DNA from: Bacteroidota bacterium
Lineage (GTDB): Bacteria; Bacteroidota; Bacteroidia; Chitinophagales; Chitinophagaceae
Assembly: GCA_023423835.1 (NCBI GenBank)
Contig: JAFAEW010000041.1
Span: 1-56,536, forward strand
Length of the DNA stretch: 56,536 bases
Direction: 5' to 3'
The stretch's first letter is position 1; every line of letters starts with the position of its first letter. The notes under the pieces were generated by a model. That model was not told the DNA's origin. It worked only from the letters and a program-made list of their open reading frames with translations, and searched no databases. Positions 1-7,586 of this stretch are shown piece after piece. The position numbers and the translations under genes are program-made.

Positions 1-10
1 AAACATAAGT

Positions 11-41
11 GTCCCGGCAAAAAAAGCCGGGACTTTTTTTT
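11..41 (+). terminator. Rho-independent terminator touching the pheA start codon
   Basis: Perfect 8-bp stem GTCCCGGC (11-18) / GCCGGGAC (26-33) with an A7 loop and a run of eight T (34-41). The T-run ends at the base before the ATG at 42. It is probably the terminator of a gene left of the window. Its position means a transcript coming from the left would end at, or be attenuated before, the aromatic operon. Confidence 0.85.
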
Positions 42-878
42 ATGGTAAAAAGAGTTTCGATCCAGGGAATAGCAGGGAGTTTCCATCATGCCGCAGCAAA
101 AAAATATTTTGGAAACGAGGTGGAAATTATTTCCTGCCGCAACTTTCGGGCTGTGGTGAAAGTTGCAGCTGACAAACAACAATCTGAGGGAGGAATTATG
201 GCAATAGAAAATTCGATTGCCGGCAGCATTCTCCCTAATTACAACCTGATTCAACAATCAAATCTTTTTATTGCAGGCGAAATCTATCTGCAAATCGATC
301 AGAACCTTCTCGTAGTTCCGGGCGTTTCCCTCAAAGATGTCAGAGAAGTGCACTCACATCCTATGGCATTATTGCAGTGCGAAGATTATCTGGACAAGTA
401 TCCTGAATGGAAGCTCGTGGAAACGGAGGATACGGCAATGAGTGCAAGATCGTTGCAGGAGGCAGGCAGCCAAAATACAGCCGCTATCGCGGGAAAAATG
501 GCGGCAAAGATTTATCAGCTTGATATTCTCGAAGCAGACATTCAATCCAATAAAGACAATTATACGCGATTCCTGTTTGTTTGTCCCCGTCAAGACAAAA
601 TCATTGAAGATGCAAACAAGGCATCCATAAATTTCCATACAGATCATTCCGTTGGCAGCCTTGCAAAGGTGCTTGCAGTGATCGCAGAGGCAAATGTCAA
701 CTTAAGCAAGCTTCAAAGTGTTCCTATTCCTCAAACTCAATGGCAATACAGCTTTCATGCTGATCTCGAATTTGACGACCTGCAACAGTTTGAAAAAATG
801 ATTGCAAAAGTAAAAGCTAAAACAGAATCTTTAACCATACTCGGATTATACCGGTCCGGACCAACGATACAGCGATGA
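42..878 (+). CDS. pheA: Prephenate dehydratase (PheA, monofunctional)
   Basis: Converts prephenate to phenylpyruvate, the committed step to phenylalanine, in the cytoplasm. The 278-residue product opens with the prephenate dehydratase motif GIAGSFHH (residues 9-16) and has the catalytic NYTRF motif (Thr near 174). A C-terminal ACT domain follows from about residue 195. The usual ESRP phenylalanine-binding motif of the ACT domain reads QSVP here, so the feedback site differs from the textbook form. The ATG at 42 is preferred over an in-frame GTG at 9, because the GTG would translate through the terminator hairpin. The stop overlaps the next start (ATGA). First gene of the aromatic operon. Confidence 0.93.
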   Translation: MVKRVSIQGIAGSFHHAAAKKYFGNEVEIISCRNFRAVVKVAADKQQSEGGIMAIENSIAGSILPNYNLIQQSNLFIAGEIYLQIDQNLLVVPGVSLKDVREVHSHPMALLQCEDYLDKYPEWKLVETEDTAMSARSLQEAGSQNTAAIAGKMAAKIYQLDILEADIQSNKDNYTRFLFVCPRQDKIIEDANKASINFHTDHSVGSLAKVLAVIAEANVNLSKLQSVPIPQTQWQYSFHADLEFDDLQQFEKMIAKVKAKTESLTILGLYRSGPTIQR

Positions 879-2050
879 AAATTGAAACAGCGAAACGACT
901 AAACGGAATTGGAGAATATTATTTCTCCCGGAAAATGAAAGAAATTGAAGCGCTTGGCAAGACCGGCGATCCGGTAATAAACCTTGGAATAGGAAGTCCG
1001 GATTTGCCACCGCATCCGGAAGTCATCAGGTCTTTAATCCACGAATCTGTGAACGAAAATCTGCATGGTTACCAGAGCTATCGCGGATCCGATCTGCTGC
1101 GGACTGCATTTGCCCGTTGGTACTCCAAATGGTACGAGGTTGCGCTCGATCCGTTATCGGAAGTTTTACCGTTAATGGGTTCCAAAGAAGGCATTATGCA
1201 TGTTTGTATGACCTATTTAAATGAAGGAGATTTCGCATTAATTCCCAATCCTGGTTATCCGGCCTACCGGGCAGCGGTAAAACTTGCAGGAGGCAACTGT
1301 CTCGAATACCAATTGAAGGAAGATGAAAACTGGCAGATTGATTTTGGCGAGCTGGAAAAAATGGTCCGTTCCGCTACCTCAAAGGTTAGATTAATGTGGA
1401 TCAATTATCCACATATGCCCACGGGCAGAATGGCATCAGAAGAATTGTTTGTGAAGCTTGTCGGCTTCGCAAAGAAGCACGGAATATTACTGTGCAACGA
1501 TAATCCGTATGGCTTTATTCTGAATGATAACCGGATAAGTTTATTAGCCGTTGAAGGTGCAATGGAGGTTGGGATCGAACTAAATTCGCTCAGCAAATCG
1601 CACAATATGGCGGGGTGGAGAATCGGCGTATTGTGCGGATCGAAAGACAGGATCAACGAAATTCTTCAGTTTAAAAGCAATATGGATAGCGGTATGTTTT
1701 TGCCGCTTCAGATAGCTGCAGCCAATGCGCTGCGATTGGACGAAGATTGGTATGCAAAAATCAATAAGACTTACGGAAGCCGCAGAAACAAAGCTTTTGA
1801 GCTATTAGATCTGTTAAATTGTTCTTACCATAAGCAGCAGGCAGGCATGTTTGTATGGGCAAAAATTCCAGATAAATACAAGCAGGCGGAAGAACTCTGC
1901 GATAATATTTTATCAACAGCAAAAGTATTTATCAGTCCGGGAATGATTTTCGGATCTGCGGGTCAAAATTACATCCGTGTAAGCCTTTGCAATCCGGTAG
2001 AAAAATTTGATGAGTCAATCGCAAGAATTCAAAATCATTTTTTATCATGA
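875..2050 (+). CDS. PLP-dependent class I/II aminotransferase (probably aromatic)
   Basis: 391-residue fold-type I aminotransferase. Visible signatures are the N-terminal GIGSPD segment, the NPGYP segment and the PLP lysine in SLSKSHNM (Lys241), followed by GWRIG. Its place between prephenate dehydratase and prephenate dehydrogenase, overlapping both by 4 bp, suggests that it transaminates phenylpyruvate and 4-hydroxyphenylpyruvate to Phe and Tyr. Substrate cannot be read from sequence alone. The family also includes LL-diaminopimelate and aspartate aminotransferases, but nothing in the neighbourhood supports those. Confidence 0.85.
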   Translation: MKIETAKRLNGIGEYYFSRKMKEIEALGKTGDPVINLGIGSPDLPPHPEVIRSLIHESVNENLHGYQSYRGSDLLRTAFARWYSKWYEVALDPLSEVLPLMGSKEGIMHVCMTYLNEGDFALIPNPGYPAYRAAVKLAGGNCLEYQLKEDENWQIDFGELEKMVRSATSKVRLMWINYPHMPTGRMASEELFVKLVGFAKKHGILLCNDNPYGFILNDNRISLLAVEGAMEVGIELNSLSKSHNMAGWRIGVLCGSKDRINEILQFKSNMDSGMFLPLQIAAANALRLDEDWYAKINKTYGSRRNKAFELLDLLNCSYHKQQAGMFVWAKIPDKYKQAEELCDNILSTAKVFISPGMIFGSAGQNYIRVSLCNPVEKFDESIARIQNHFLS

Positions 2051-2973
2051 CAGTCGCAATTATCGGAACGGGATTAATTGGCGGTTCTTTCGCACTTGCG
2101 TTAAAAAGCCACTCAATTGCAGATCGGATTATAGGAGTAGATTCGAATGAGGTCCACCTCCAAAGAGCCCGCACGATCGGACTGATTGATGAAGCAATGG
2201 AATTGAAGCGGGCAATTGCACAGGCTGATCTCATCTTTCTTGCGATTCCGGTTGATGCGATCATCGCTCTGCTACCGGTTATCCTGAATCATGTGACGAA
2301 ACAAATTGTGGCCGATGCAGGATCTACGAAAAAAAGCATCCTCGATGCCTTAATAAACCATCCTGGCAGAGGCCGTTTCGTGGCAACGCATCCCATGTGG
2401 GGAACCGAAAACAGTGGCCCTGACGCTGCTATTGAAAAGGCATTTTCCGGAAAGGCAGCCGTCATCTGTGATAAACATCAAACGGATTCCGACGCCCTGA
2501 AAACAGTAGAAAACATCTATCAGAGAGTCGGGATGAAATTGATTTATATGGATGCGGATGATCACGATACACACGTTGCCTATGTAAGTCATATTTCGCA
2601 TATCAGTTCGTTTGCTCTGGCTAATACGGTGTTGGAAAAGGAAAAAGAGGAAGATGCCATCTTCAACCTTGCTAGCGCAGGATTTGAAAGCACGGTTCGT
2701 CTGGCTAAAAGCAATCCACGCACCTGGGCGTCAATTTTTATGCAAAACAGGGAAAATATTCTCGACGTTTTGAGTGAACATATCAGCCAGCTCAGAAAGT
2801 TTAAAAGTTGTCTGGAAAAGGAAAATGTCGATTACCTGTTAGAGTTGATGGAGAATGCCAATTCCATCAAGAGAATTCTGCATGTGGAAACTGAAAAGCG
2901 AAAGGCAGAAAAAGGGCCGGTACAGCAAATTAAAATTATTCAGGAACAAAAAAGGTTTAATCATATCGTTTAA
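2047..2973 (+). CDS. tyrA: Prephenate dehydrogenase (TyrA)
   Basis: Oxidative decarboxylation of prephenate to 4-hydroxyphenylpyruvate for tyrosine synthesis. The 308-residue protein begins with a Rossmann NAD(P) motif, GTGLIGGSFA (residues 7-16), and has the ATHPMWG segment and a helical C-terminal dimerisation region, as usual for TyrA. There is no fused chorismate mutase; that activity sits in the next gene. Overlaps the aminotransferase stop by 4 bp, and the next gene starts 9 bp downstream. Confidence 0.92.
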   Translation: MTVAIIGTGLIGGSFALALKSHSIADRIIGVDSNEVHLQRARTIGLIDEAMELKRAIAQADLIFLAIPVDAIIALLPVILNHVTKQIVADAGSTKKSILDALINHPGRGRFVATHPMWGTENSGPDAAIEKAFSGKAAVICDKHQTDSDALKTVENIYQRVGMKLIYMDADDHDTHVAYVSHISHISSFALANTVLEKEKEEDAIFNLASAGFESTVRLAKSNPRTWASIFMQNRENILDVLSEHISQLRKFKSCLEKENVDYLLELMENANSIKRILHVETEKRKAEKGPVQQIKIIQEQKRFNHIV

Positions 2974-2982
2974 ATTTATCGT

Positions 2983-4068
2983 ATGGAAGCAACAGAATCC
3001 GTTCAGAAGAGTGTGCAGCTTTTACCGGAAAAAAGGCCACTCATAATTTCAGGACCTTGCAGTGCGGAAACAGAAGACCAGGTTGTTTCAACTGCAAAAC
3101 GCCTCGCGTTAACCGGAAAAACCGATGTTTTCAGAGCAGGCATCTGGAAACCGAGAACAAGACCGGGAAGTTTTGAGGGCGTTGGCACAAAAGGCTTGGT
3201 ATGGCTGCAGACAGCGAAGAGGCTTACCGGCCTTCCTGTTGCAGTAGAAGTCGCCACGGCTAAGCAAGTAGAAGATGCATTGCATTTTGATGTTGACATT
3301 TTGTGGTTGGGTGCCCGAACAACAGTCAATCCATTCAGCGTACAGGAAGTTGCGGATGCTTTACGTGGAGCAGATGTGCCGGTATTCATCAAAAATCCTA
3401 TCAATCCGGATCTTGAGCTCTGGATCGGCGCGGTTGAACGAATCGCAAAGTCGGGCATAAAAAATATCGCACTGATACACCGCGGATTTTCTTCCTACGG
3501 CCATACCGAATACCGCAATGCACCAATGTGGCACCTTGCAATCGAAATGAAACGGAGAAATCCGGATTTACTGATGCTCAATGATCCTTCCCACATTTGC
3601 GGAAGAAGAACCATTCTTCTCGAGACTGCCCAGAAAGCGATTGATCTGAATTATGATGGTCTGATGGTTGAAACCCATTGTGATCCGGATAATGCGTGGA
3701 GTGATGCCCGACAGCAAATCTCGCCTGAAGAGTTATCGCAGTTGTTGGATAAGATTACCTGGAGAAGTGAAAATACAGCTTCCAAAGAGTTTCATGATGC
3801 ACTGGAAAGATTCAGGTTTCAAATCAATAACCTCGATGATGAATTGATGCAGATATTGAGTCAACGAATGAGGATTGCGGAGCAGATCGCCAATTATAAA
3901 AAGGAAAATAATATTACTATTTTACAAACGAACAGATGGAATGAAATTTTAAACCGCGCTTGCGAACGGGCAGAATCATTAAACCTTAGCAAAGAGTTTA
4001 TCACGCGATATTTCGATGCCGTGCACATGGAAAGCATCAGCCATCAAACTAAAATTTTCAAAAGCTGA
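2983..4068 (+). CDS. Bifunctional DAHP synthase / chorismate mutase
   Basis: 361 residues in two parts. Residues about 15-260 are a type I-beta (KDO8P-synthase-like) 3-deoxy-7-phosphoheptulonate synthase, with SGPCSAETE (residues 23-31) and a FRAGIWKPRTRPGSFEG segment. This condenses PEP and erythrose-4-phosphate at the entry of the shikimate pathway. Residues about 265-361 are a helical AroQ-type chorismate mutase (LDDELMQILSQRM), which makes prephenate for PheA and TyrA. In this architecture the mutase domain commonly serves as the allosteric sensor of the synthase. The stop TGA overlaps the next ATG (TGATG). Confidence 0.93.
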   Translation: MEATESVQKSVQLLPEKRPLIISGPCSAETEDQVVSTAKRLALTGKTDVFRAGIWKPRTRPGSFEGVGTKGLVWLQTAKRLTGLPVAVEVATAKQVEDALHFDVDILWLGARTTVNPFSVQEVADALRGADVPVFIKNPINPDLELWIGAVERIAKSGIKNIALIHRGFSSYGHTEYRNAPMWHLAIEMKRRNPDLLMLNDPSHICGRRTILLETAQKAIDLNYDGLMVETHCDPDNAWSDARQQISPEELSQLLDKITWRSENTASKEFHDALERFRFQINNLDDELMQILSQRMRIAEQIANYKKENNITILQTNRWNEILNRACERAESLNLSKEFITRYFDAVHMESISHQTKIFKS

Positions 4069-5117
4069 TGCAGAAAATTGTTTTTGAATTTAAGGATAAA
4101 GTGGTTCAGTATCTTTTTGATGCATCCTTTCATTCCATTGATGCCCTCCTCGATACTTCTGCAGCCGTATTTATCACCGATGAAAATGTATTTGCAAATC
4201 ATGCCGGATTATTTTCAGACCGGAAGACGATTGTGATAAAATCCGGTGAGTCATTTAAAACACAGGCAACGGTTGATGAAATTATCCTTCGTTTAATTGA
4301 GTTTGAAGCTGATCGCAGTTTTTCACTGGTCGGGGTTGGAGGAGGAGTAATTACCGATCTTACGGGCTTTGTGGCTTCTGTTTATTTACGCGGAATTTCT
4401 TTCGTTTTTGTTCCCACCAGTTTACTCGCAATGGTGGATGCATCCATCGGCGGTAAAAATGGAATTGATGTTGGCATGTATAAAAATATGGTGGGAACCA
4501 TCCGGCAACCCGCCTTCATCTTATTTGATACATCGCTTTTGCAGACTTTACCCGGTGACGAATGGATAAATGGATTTGCAGAAATCATTAAACACGCTGC
4601 CATTAAAGATGCCGCCCTGTTTGAAGCGCTGGAACAAAATGACCTTTCGTATTACCGGAAAAATCCGGCTGCACTTTCAGATCTGATCAGGCGAAACGTT
4701 GTATTGAAATCTGAGGTTGTACAACGGGATGAGTTTGAACAGGGCGACAGAAAATTATTGAATTTTGGACATACGCTTGCCCACGCAATTGAAAATATTT
4801 ACAGCCTTCCGCATGGCCAGGCAGTTGCTATTGGAATGGCCTTTGACGCCAGACTTTCTCAACGGACGAACGGATTTATGCAGTCTGAGCGTTTGATTGG
4901 TTTGCTACAGAAATATCAGCTTCCGGTAAAAATAAATTTGGAAAAGGAAAAGGTGATGGAGGTATTGAGGAAGGATAAAAAGAAGTTGAAAGAAAGTATC
5001 CATTATATATTGTTGCGGCAGATTGGTGAAGCCATGATCAGAAAAATTGCCCTTGCCGACATTTTTGAAAATCTGGTAACGGATGAAATGCCCGCCGGTG
5101 AAATTTCAGGCAATTGA
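4068..5117 (+). CDS. aroB: 3-dehydroquinate synthase (AroB)
   Basis: Second shikimate step: DAHP to 3-dehydroquinate, NAD- and divalent-metal-dependent. 349 residues, near the usual AroB length. Visible motifs are the NAD-binding GVGGGVITDLTGF, the VPTSLLAMVDASIGGKNG segment, the metal-site GFAEIIKH and NFGHTLAHAIE. Last gene of the five-gene operon; it converges on the DinB-like gene. The remaining shikimate genes are not in the window. Confidence 0.95.
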   Translation: MQKIVFEFKDKVVQYLFDASFHSIDALLDTSAAVFITDENVFANHAGLFSDRKTIVIKSGESFKTQATVDEIILRLIEFEADRSFSLVGVGGGVITDLTGFVASVYLRGISFVFVPTSLLAMVDASIGGKNGIDVGMYKNMVGTIRQPAFILFDTSLLQTLPGDEWINGFAEIIKHAAIKDAALFEALEQNDLSYYRKNPAALSDLIRRNVVLKSEVVQRDEFEQGDRKLLNFGHTLAHAIENIYSLPHGQAVAIGMAFDARLSQRTNGFMQSERLIGLLQKYQLPVKINLEKEKVMEVLRKDKKKLKESIHYILLRQIGEAMIRKIALADIFENLVTDEMPAGEISGN

Positions 5118-5198
5118 CCAACTGGCAGAATCCTGCTCCCGAACCGGCGTTGAACGGATCTTGCGGTACATTTTTAATTAAAAGAAAACCGATATAGC

Positions 5199-5675
5199 CT
5201 ATTGTCTTTTCCGCAATAATTTTTTAATCAAAACGATCTGTCCCGTATGGTAATAAGTGTGCTCGATAATGCCATTGATATTGCGGTAATAGCTACCATA
5301 TTTCGGATCTCCAAATACTTCAAATAATTTCTCTGGATCCAACTGTGCAATACTTTCAGCGGCAAGGCTCGCATTTGCAAATACGTTGTCCACCAATTGC
5401 TCCCAGTCTTCCTTTGAATGAATTGGAGGATGCTGAAAACTGAGATTTGCATCACCGGTAAGTTTTTCGTTCCGGAATACGTTGAGCGCCCGTTCGGTGA
5501 AATAGCCGATATGAAAAACGAGGGCCGAAATGGTATTCAGATTTTCAACCCTTGTTACAGCTTCCTGCCAGGTTAACCCTTCCAGAGCCGTCTTTAAATC
5601 TACTTCCGTCCAGTTTTCCCCAAAAAAAGCTTCCCTAAAATGGCGGGCCATTTCGTGCATTAATTGCATATTCAT
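5199..5675 (-). CDS. DinB/YfiT-like putative metal-dependent protein
   Basis: 158-residue four-helix-bundle protein of the DinB/YfiT-like superfamily. Three histidines in the expected pattern (His55 in FHIGYF, His139 and His143 in EHTYYHTG) could form the metal site. Members include thiol-dependent transferases and many proteins of unknown role; no substrate is indicated here. A TTG at 5693 would add six residues, but ATGs at 5675 and 5669 are more likely. Single gene, divergent from the lipoprotein at 5713. Confidence 0.75.
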   Translation of the reverse strand: MNMQLMHEMARHFREAFFGENWTEVDLKTALEGLTWQEAVTRVENLNTISALVFHIGYFTERALNVFRNEKLTGDANLSFQHPPIHSKEDWEQLVDNVFANASLAAESIAQLDPEKLFEVFGDPKYGSYYRNINGIIEHTYYHTGQIVLIKKLLRKRQ

Positions 5676-5678
5676 TCG

Positions 5679-5686
5679 TATTTTTG
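5679..5686 (+). promoter_or_regulatory. Bacteroidota -7 box for the lipoprotein gene
   Basis: TATTTTTG fits the TAnnTTTG consensus and lies 26 bp before the ATG at 5713. No good TTTG -33 element at the right spacing. It overlaps the 5' edge of the divergent DinB-like gene. Confidence 0.4.
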
Positions 5687-5712
5687 TTGTCAATCAAAAT
5701 TAAAAAGAAGCT

Positions 5713-6264
5713 ATGAGAAAAGGATTATTCATCTTTGCAGGCATTTTATTTCTATTTTTCGCCTGTGAAAAAAAGCAAACCGCACCGGAAGTGCCTGTTG
5801 TTGATCCTCCTGTTGAGAATGTAGATGATGATATAACTTTCCCTTTGGGATATGACGTCAGGCTGGGTGACAGCGTTTACCGTCCACCTGTTGGATTGGT
5901 GACAGACAGTGTCGGCACCCTGATTGGAGACTCCATCTATACCAAGGTAGCGGGCCTGAGGTTGAAAAGCGTGTCCGTTGATCTTGATACCGTTTGTCGA
6001 TATGCGAATCTCACCCTTTGGTTTAATGATAAGATAGTTGATACTTTCAAGCTGGAAGCGAGAGGTCTCGTAACCTTTCAGAATGTGAATCTCGAGTGCA
6101 AGAAAGGCCCCAACCGCCTTCATATTAAAGCGCAAACGCGTGGAAGAAGCGGTCAATGGTTTTATGTAACCATGCCTGAGAATTCAATCGTCATCACCGG
6201 TCCGAATGATGAAACTAAAAAGGTGTATGGATTGCCTATTCAAAATCACCTGAAGATCAGATAA
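5713..6264 (+). CDS. Predicted lipoprotein of unknown function
   Basis: 183 residues. A type II signal peptide (hydrophobic FIFAGILFLFFAC) places the lipidated Cys at residue 18, so it should be anchored in a membrane, probably the outer one. After an acidic, proline-rich linker the body is mostly beta-strand (repeated VSVDLDTV, LTLWFN, RLHIKAQTRG patterns). I do not recognise a family. It has its own -7 box and a strong terminator (6287-6318), so it is probably monocistronic. Confidence 0.7.
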   Translation: MRKGLFIFAGILFLFFACEKKQTAPEVPVVDPPVENVDDDITFPLGYDVRLGDSVYRPPVGLVTDSVGTLIGDSIYTKVAGLRLKSVSVDLDTVCRYANLTLWFNDKIVDTFKLEARGLVTFQNVNLECKKGPNRLHIKAQTRGRSGQWFYVTMPENSIVITGPNDETKKVYGLPIQNHLKIR

Positions 6265-6286
6265 CCTTATTTTCGCTTAAGATATT

Positions 6287-6318
6287 AAGATCCGGTAACT
6301 GCATTACCGGATCTTTTC
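6287..6318 (+). terminator. Terminator after the lipoprotein gene
   Basis: Perfect 12-bp stem AAGATCCGGTAA (6287-6298) / TTACCGGATCTT (6304-6315), loop CTGCA, followed by T-rich TTTTCTTT. Lies between convergent genes. The plus-strand T-run is better than the minus, though it may act on both. Confidence 0.85.
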
Positions 6319-6343
6319 TTTGTAACATCCAGGCGCTCCAAAT

Positions 6344-7381
6344 TTATTGTTTGATGATCATAACGGATTCAAGCTGCCTTCCGGCTTTATCCAATCCCCT
6401 CAGGATGTAAGATCCCGGCTGCAGGGATTGAACAGAAATTTGCTGATCGCCGTTTTTAATTTGCTGTTGTAACTTCAGGTTGCCATTGAAATCTGAAACC
6501 ATGATTTGTGCAATATTATCAGAGTTGATTTTCAGATGCATTACGTCCCGGACAGGATTGGGTGATACGACAATCAATTTTTTACCCTTCTCCTTTTTGT
6601 ACTCGTATGGTTCGGAAATGGCAGCGCATTTGTATTCATCTCTCGATGCCGCCGTGTATTTTCCGCTCAGTTTGGGAACTATATAATTTTCATTAGCTCC
6701 CGGAATTTCCCTTTTGTTGATGAACCACTTGAATTTTTTTCCGCCGGTTGCAAATAAAGTATCGTTTCTTTCGGTAATGGTAACCGTTGGATTGTCTGCA
6801 ATAACGTCTGTAGGAATGCCGACACAGGAAATATAATTAGGACACACTTCCGGCGCGCCACAAGCGGTATAACTTCCGGTTTTTGTAACATAATAATCAA
6901 CCGAAGTAGCGCCGTTTATCGGTTCTCCGTTGTTGTACCATTGAATACTTTGCGAATAAGGAAGTCCCATCGTCATTTGAATCGTATCACGTGGACACAG
7001 AATAAACGCCTCTTTTCTCGGATCAAACTTTTCAATGTCGCCCGAAAGTATAACATAGGGCGGCAGAAATGCCCATCCGTCAACAAACACTTTTTTAGAA
7101 GTATCAGCGCATTGGCCACTCGTAACAGCAACCCTGTAGAGATGGCCGACATTTTTTTCATTTACAACGAAATAACGGTTTGTAGCGCCGGGAATCGGAA
7201 CGTTTCCTTTATACCATTGGTAGGAATCGTACTCCCGTGTCGTGAATAAAGTATCCGAAGATTCGGGACAAAGAATCGGATTAGAAGGTGTGATCTTTAC
7301 GTTCAGATCGCATTGCGCCTTCAAAGCATTAGCTGCGAAAATGGCTGCGGTGAGCAAGCCGATGGGTAGCATTTTCTTCAT
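6344..7381 (-). CDS. T9SS-secreted protein with Ig-like segments
   Basis: 345 residues. A Sec signal peptide (MKKMLPIGLLTAAIFAANALKAQ) is followed by beta-rich Ig/PKD-like segments with the recurrent YQWYKGNVPIPGA / IQWYNNGEPINGA pattern. The C-terminal 75 residues form a type A T9SS sorting domain (VVSPNPVRDVMHLKI ... GSYILRGLD). The product is probably exported through the type IX system and anchored or released at the cell surface. No catalytic domain; cargo role unknown. Cysteines in the Ig-like segments may form disulfides. Confidence 0.82.
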   Translation of the reverse strand: MKKMLPIGLLTAAIFAANALKAQCDLNVKITPSNPILCPESSDTLFTTREYDSYQWYKGNVPIPGATNRYFVVNEKNVGHLYRVAVTSGQCADTSKKVFVDGWAFLPPYVILSGDIEKFDPRKEAFILCPRDTIQMTMGLPYSQSIQWYNNGEPINGATSVDYYVTKTGSYTACGAPEVCPNYISCVGIPTDVIADNPTVTITERNDTLFATGGKKFKWFINKREIPGANENYIVPKLSGKYTAASRDEYKCAAISEPYEYKKEKGKKLIVVSPNPVRDVMHLKINSDNIAQIMVSDFNGNLKLQQQIKNGDQQISVQSLQPGSYILRGLDKAGRQLESVMIIKQ

Positions 7382-7516
7382 ACATTTCTATTTTAATTGG
7401 TGATTTGAATGTTTTTCGCGGCAAGTTCTCTTCACTGGGAAAAAAGTGCAATAAATATAACACATTAAAATAAATGTGTATAAAAATTCCTTACGCCCAT
7501 GTAATCATGCTTTTTA

Positions 7517-7561
7517 ATGACATCGGTCATGTTTCTCCTCTTTTATCGCAGATATTTTTGC
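7517..7561 (+). promoter_or_regulatory. ccoI promoter with upstream palindrome
   Basis: A perfect inverted repeat ATGAC-N4-GTCAT (7517-7530) lies 23 bp before a TAnnTTTGC -7 box (TATTTTTGC, 7553-7561). The predicted start is near 7567, which puts the palindrome centre about 43 bp upstream, where a Crp/Fnr-type activator would sit. No TTTG -33 box is present, consistent with activator dependence. The regulator itself is not identified. Confidence 0.5.
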
Positions 7562-7586
7562 AAGTCAAACTTTTAGTGTGGATAAA

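Noticed and set aside
9..41. GTG start extending prephenate dehydratase by 11 residues
   Set aside because: The extra codons coincide with the terminator hairpin and its T-run.
3003..3458. 151-codon frame antisense to the DAHP synthase
   Set aside because: Shadow of a strongly conserved gene; no start context, no family features.
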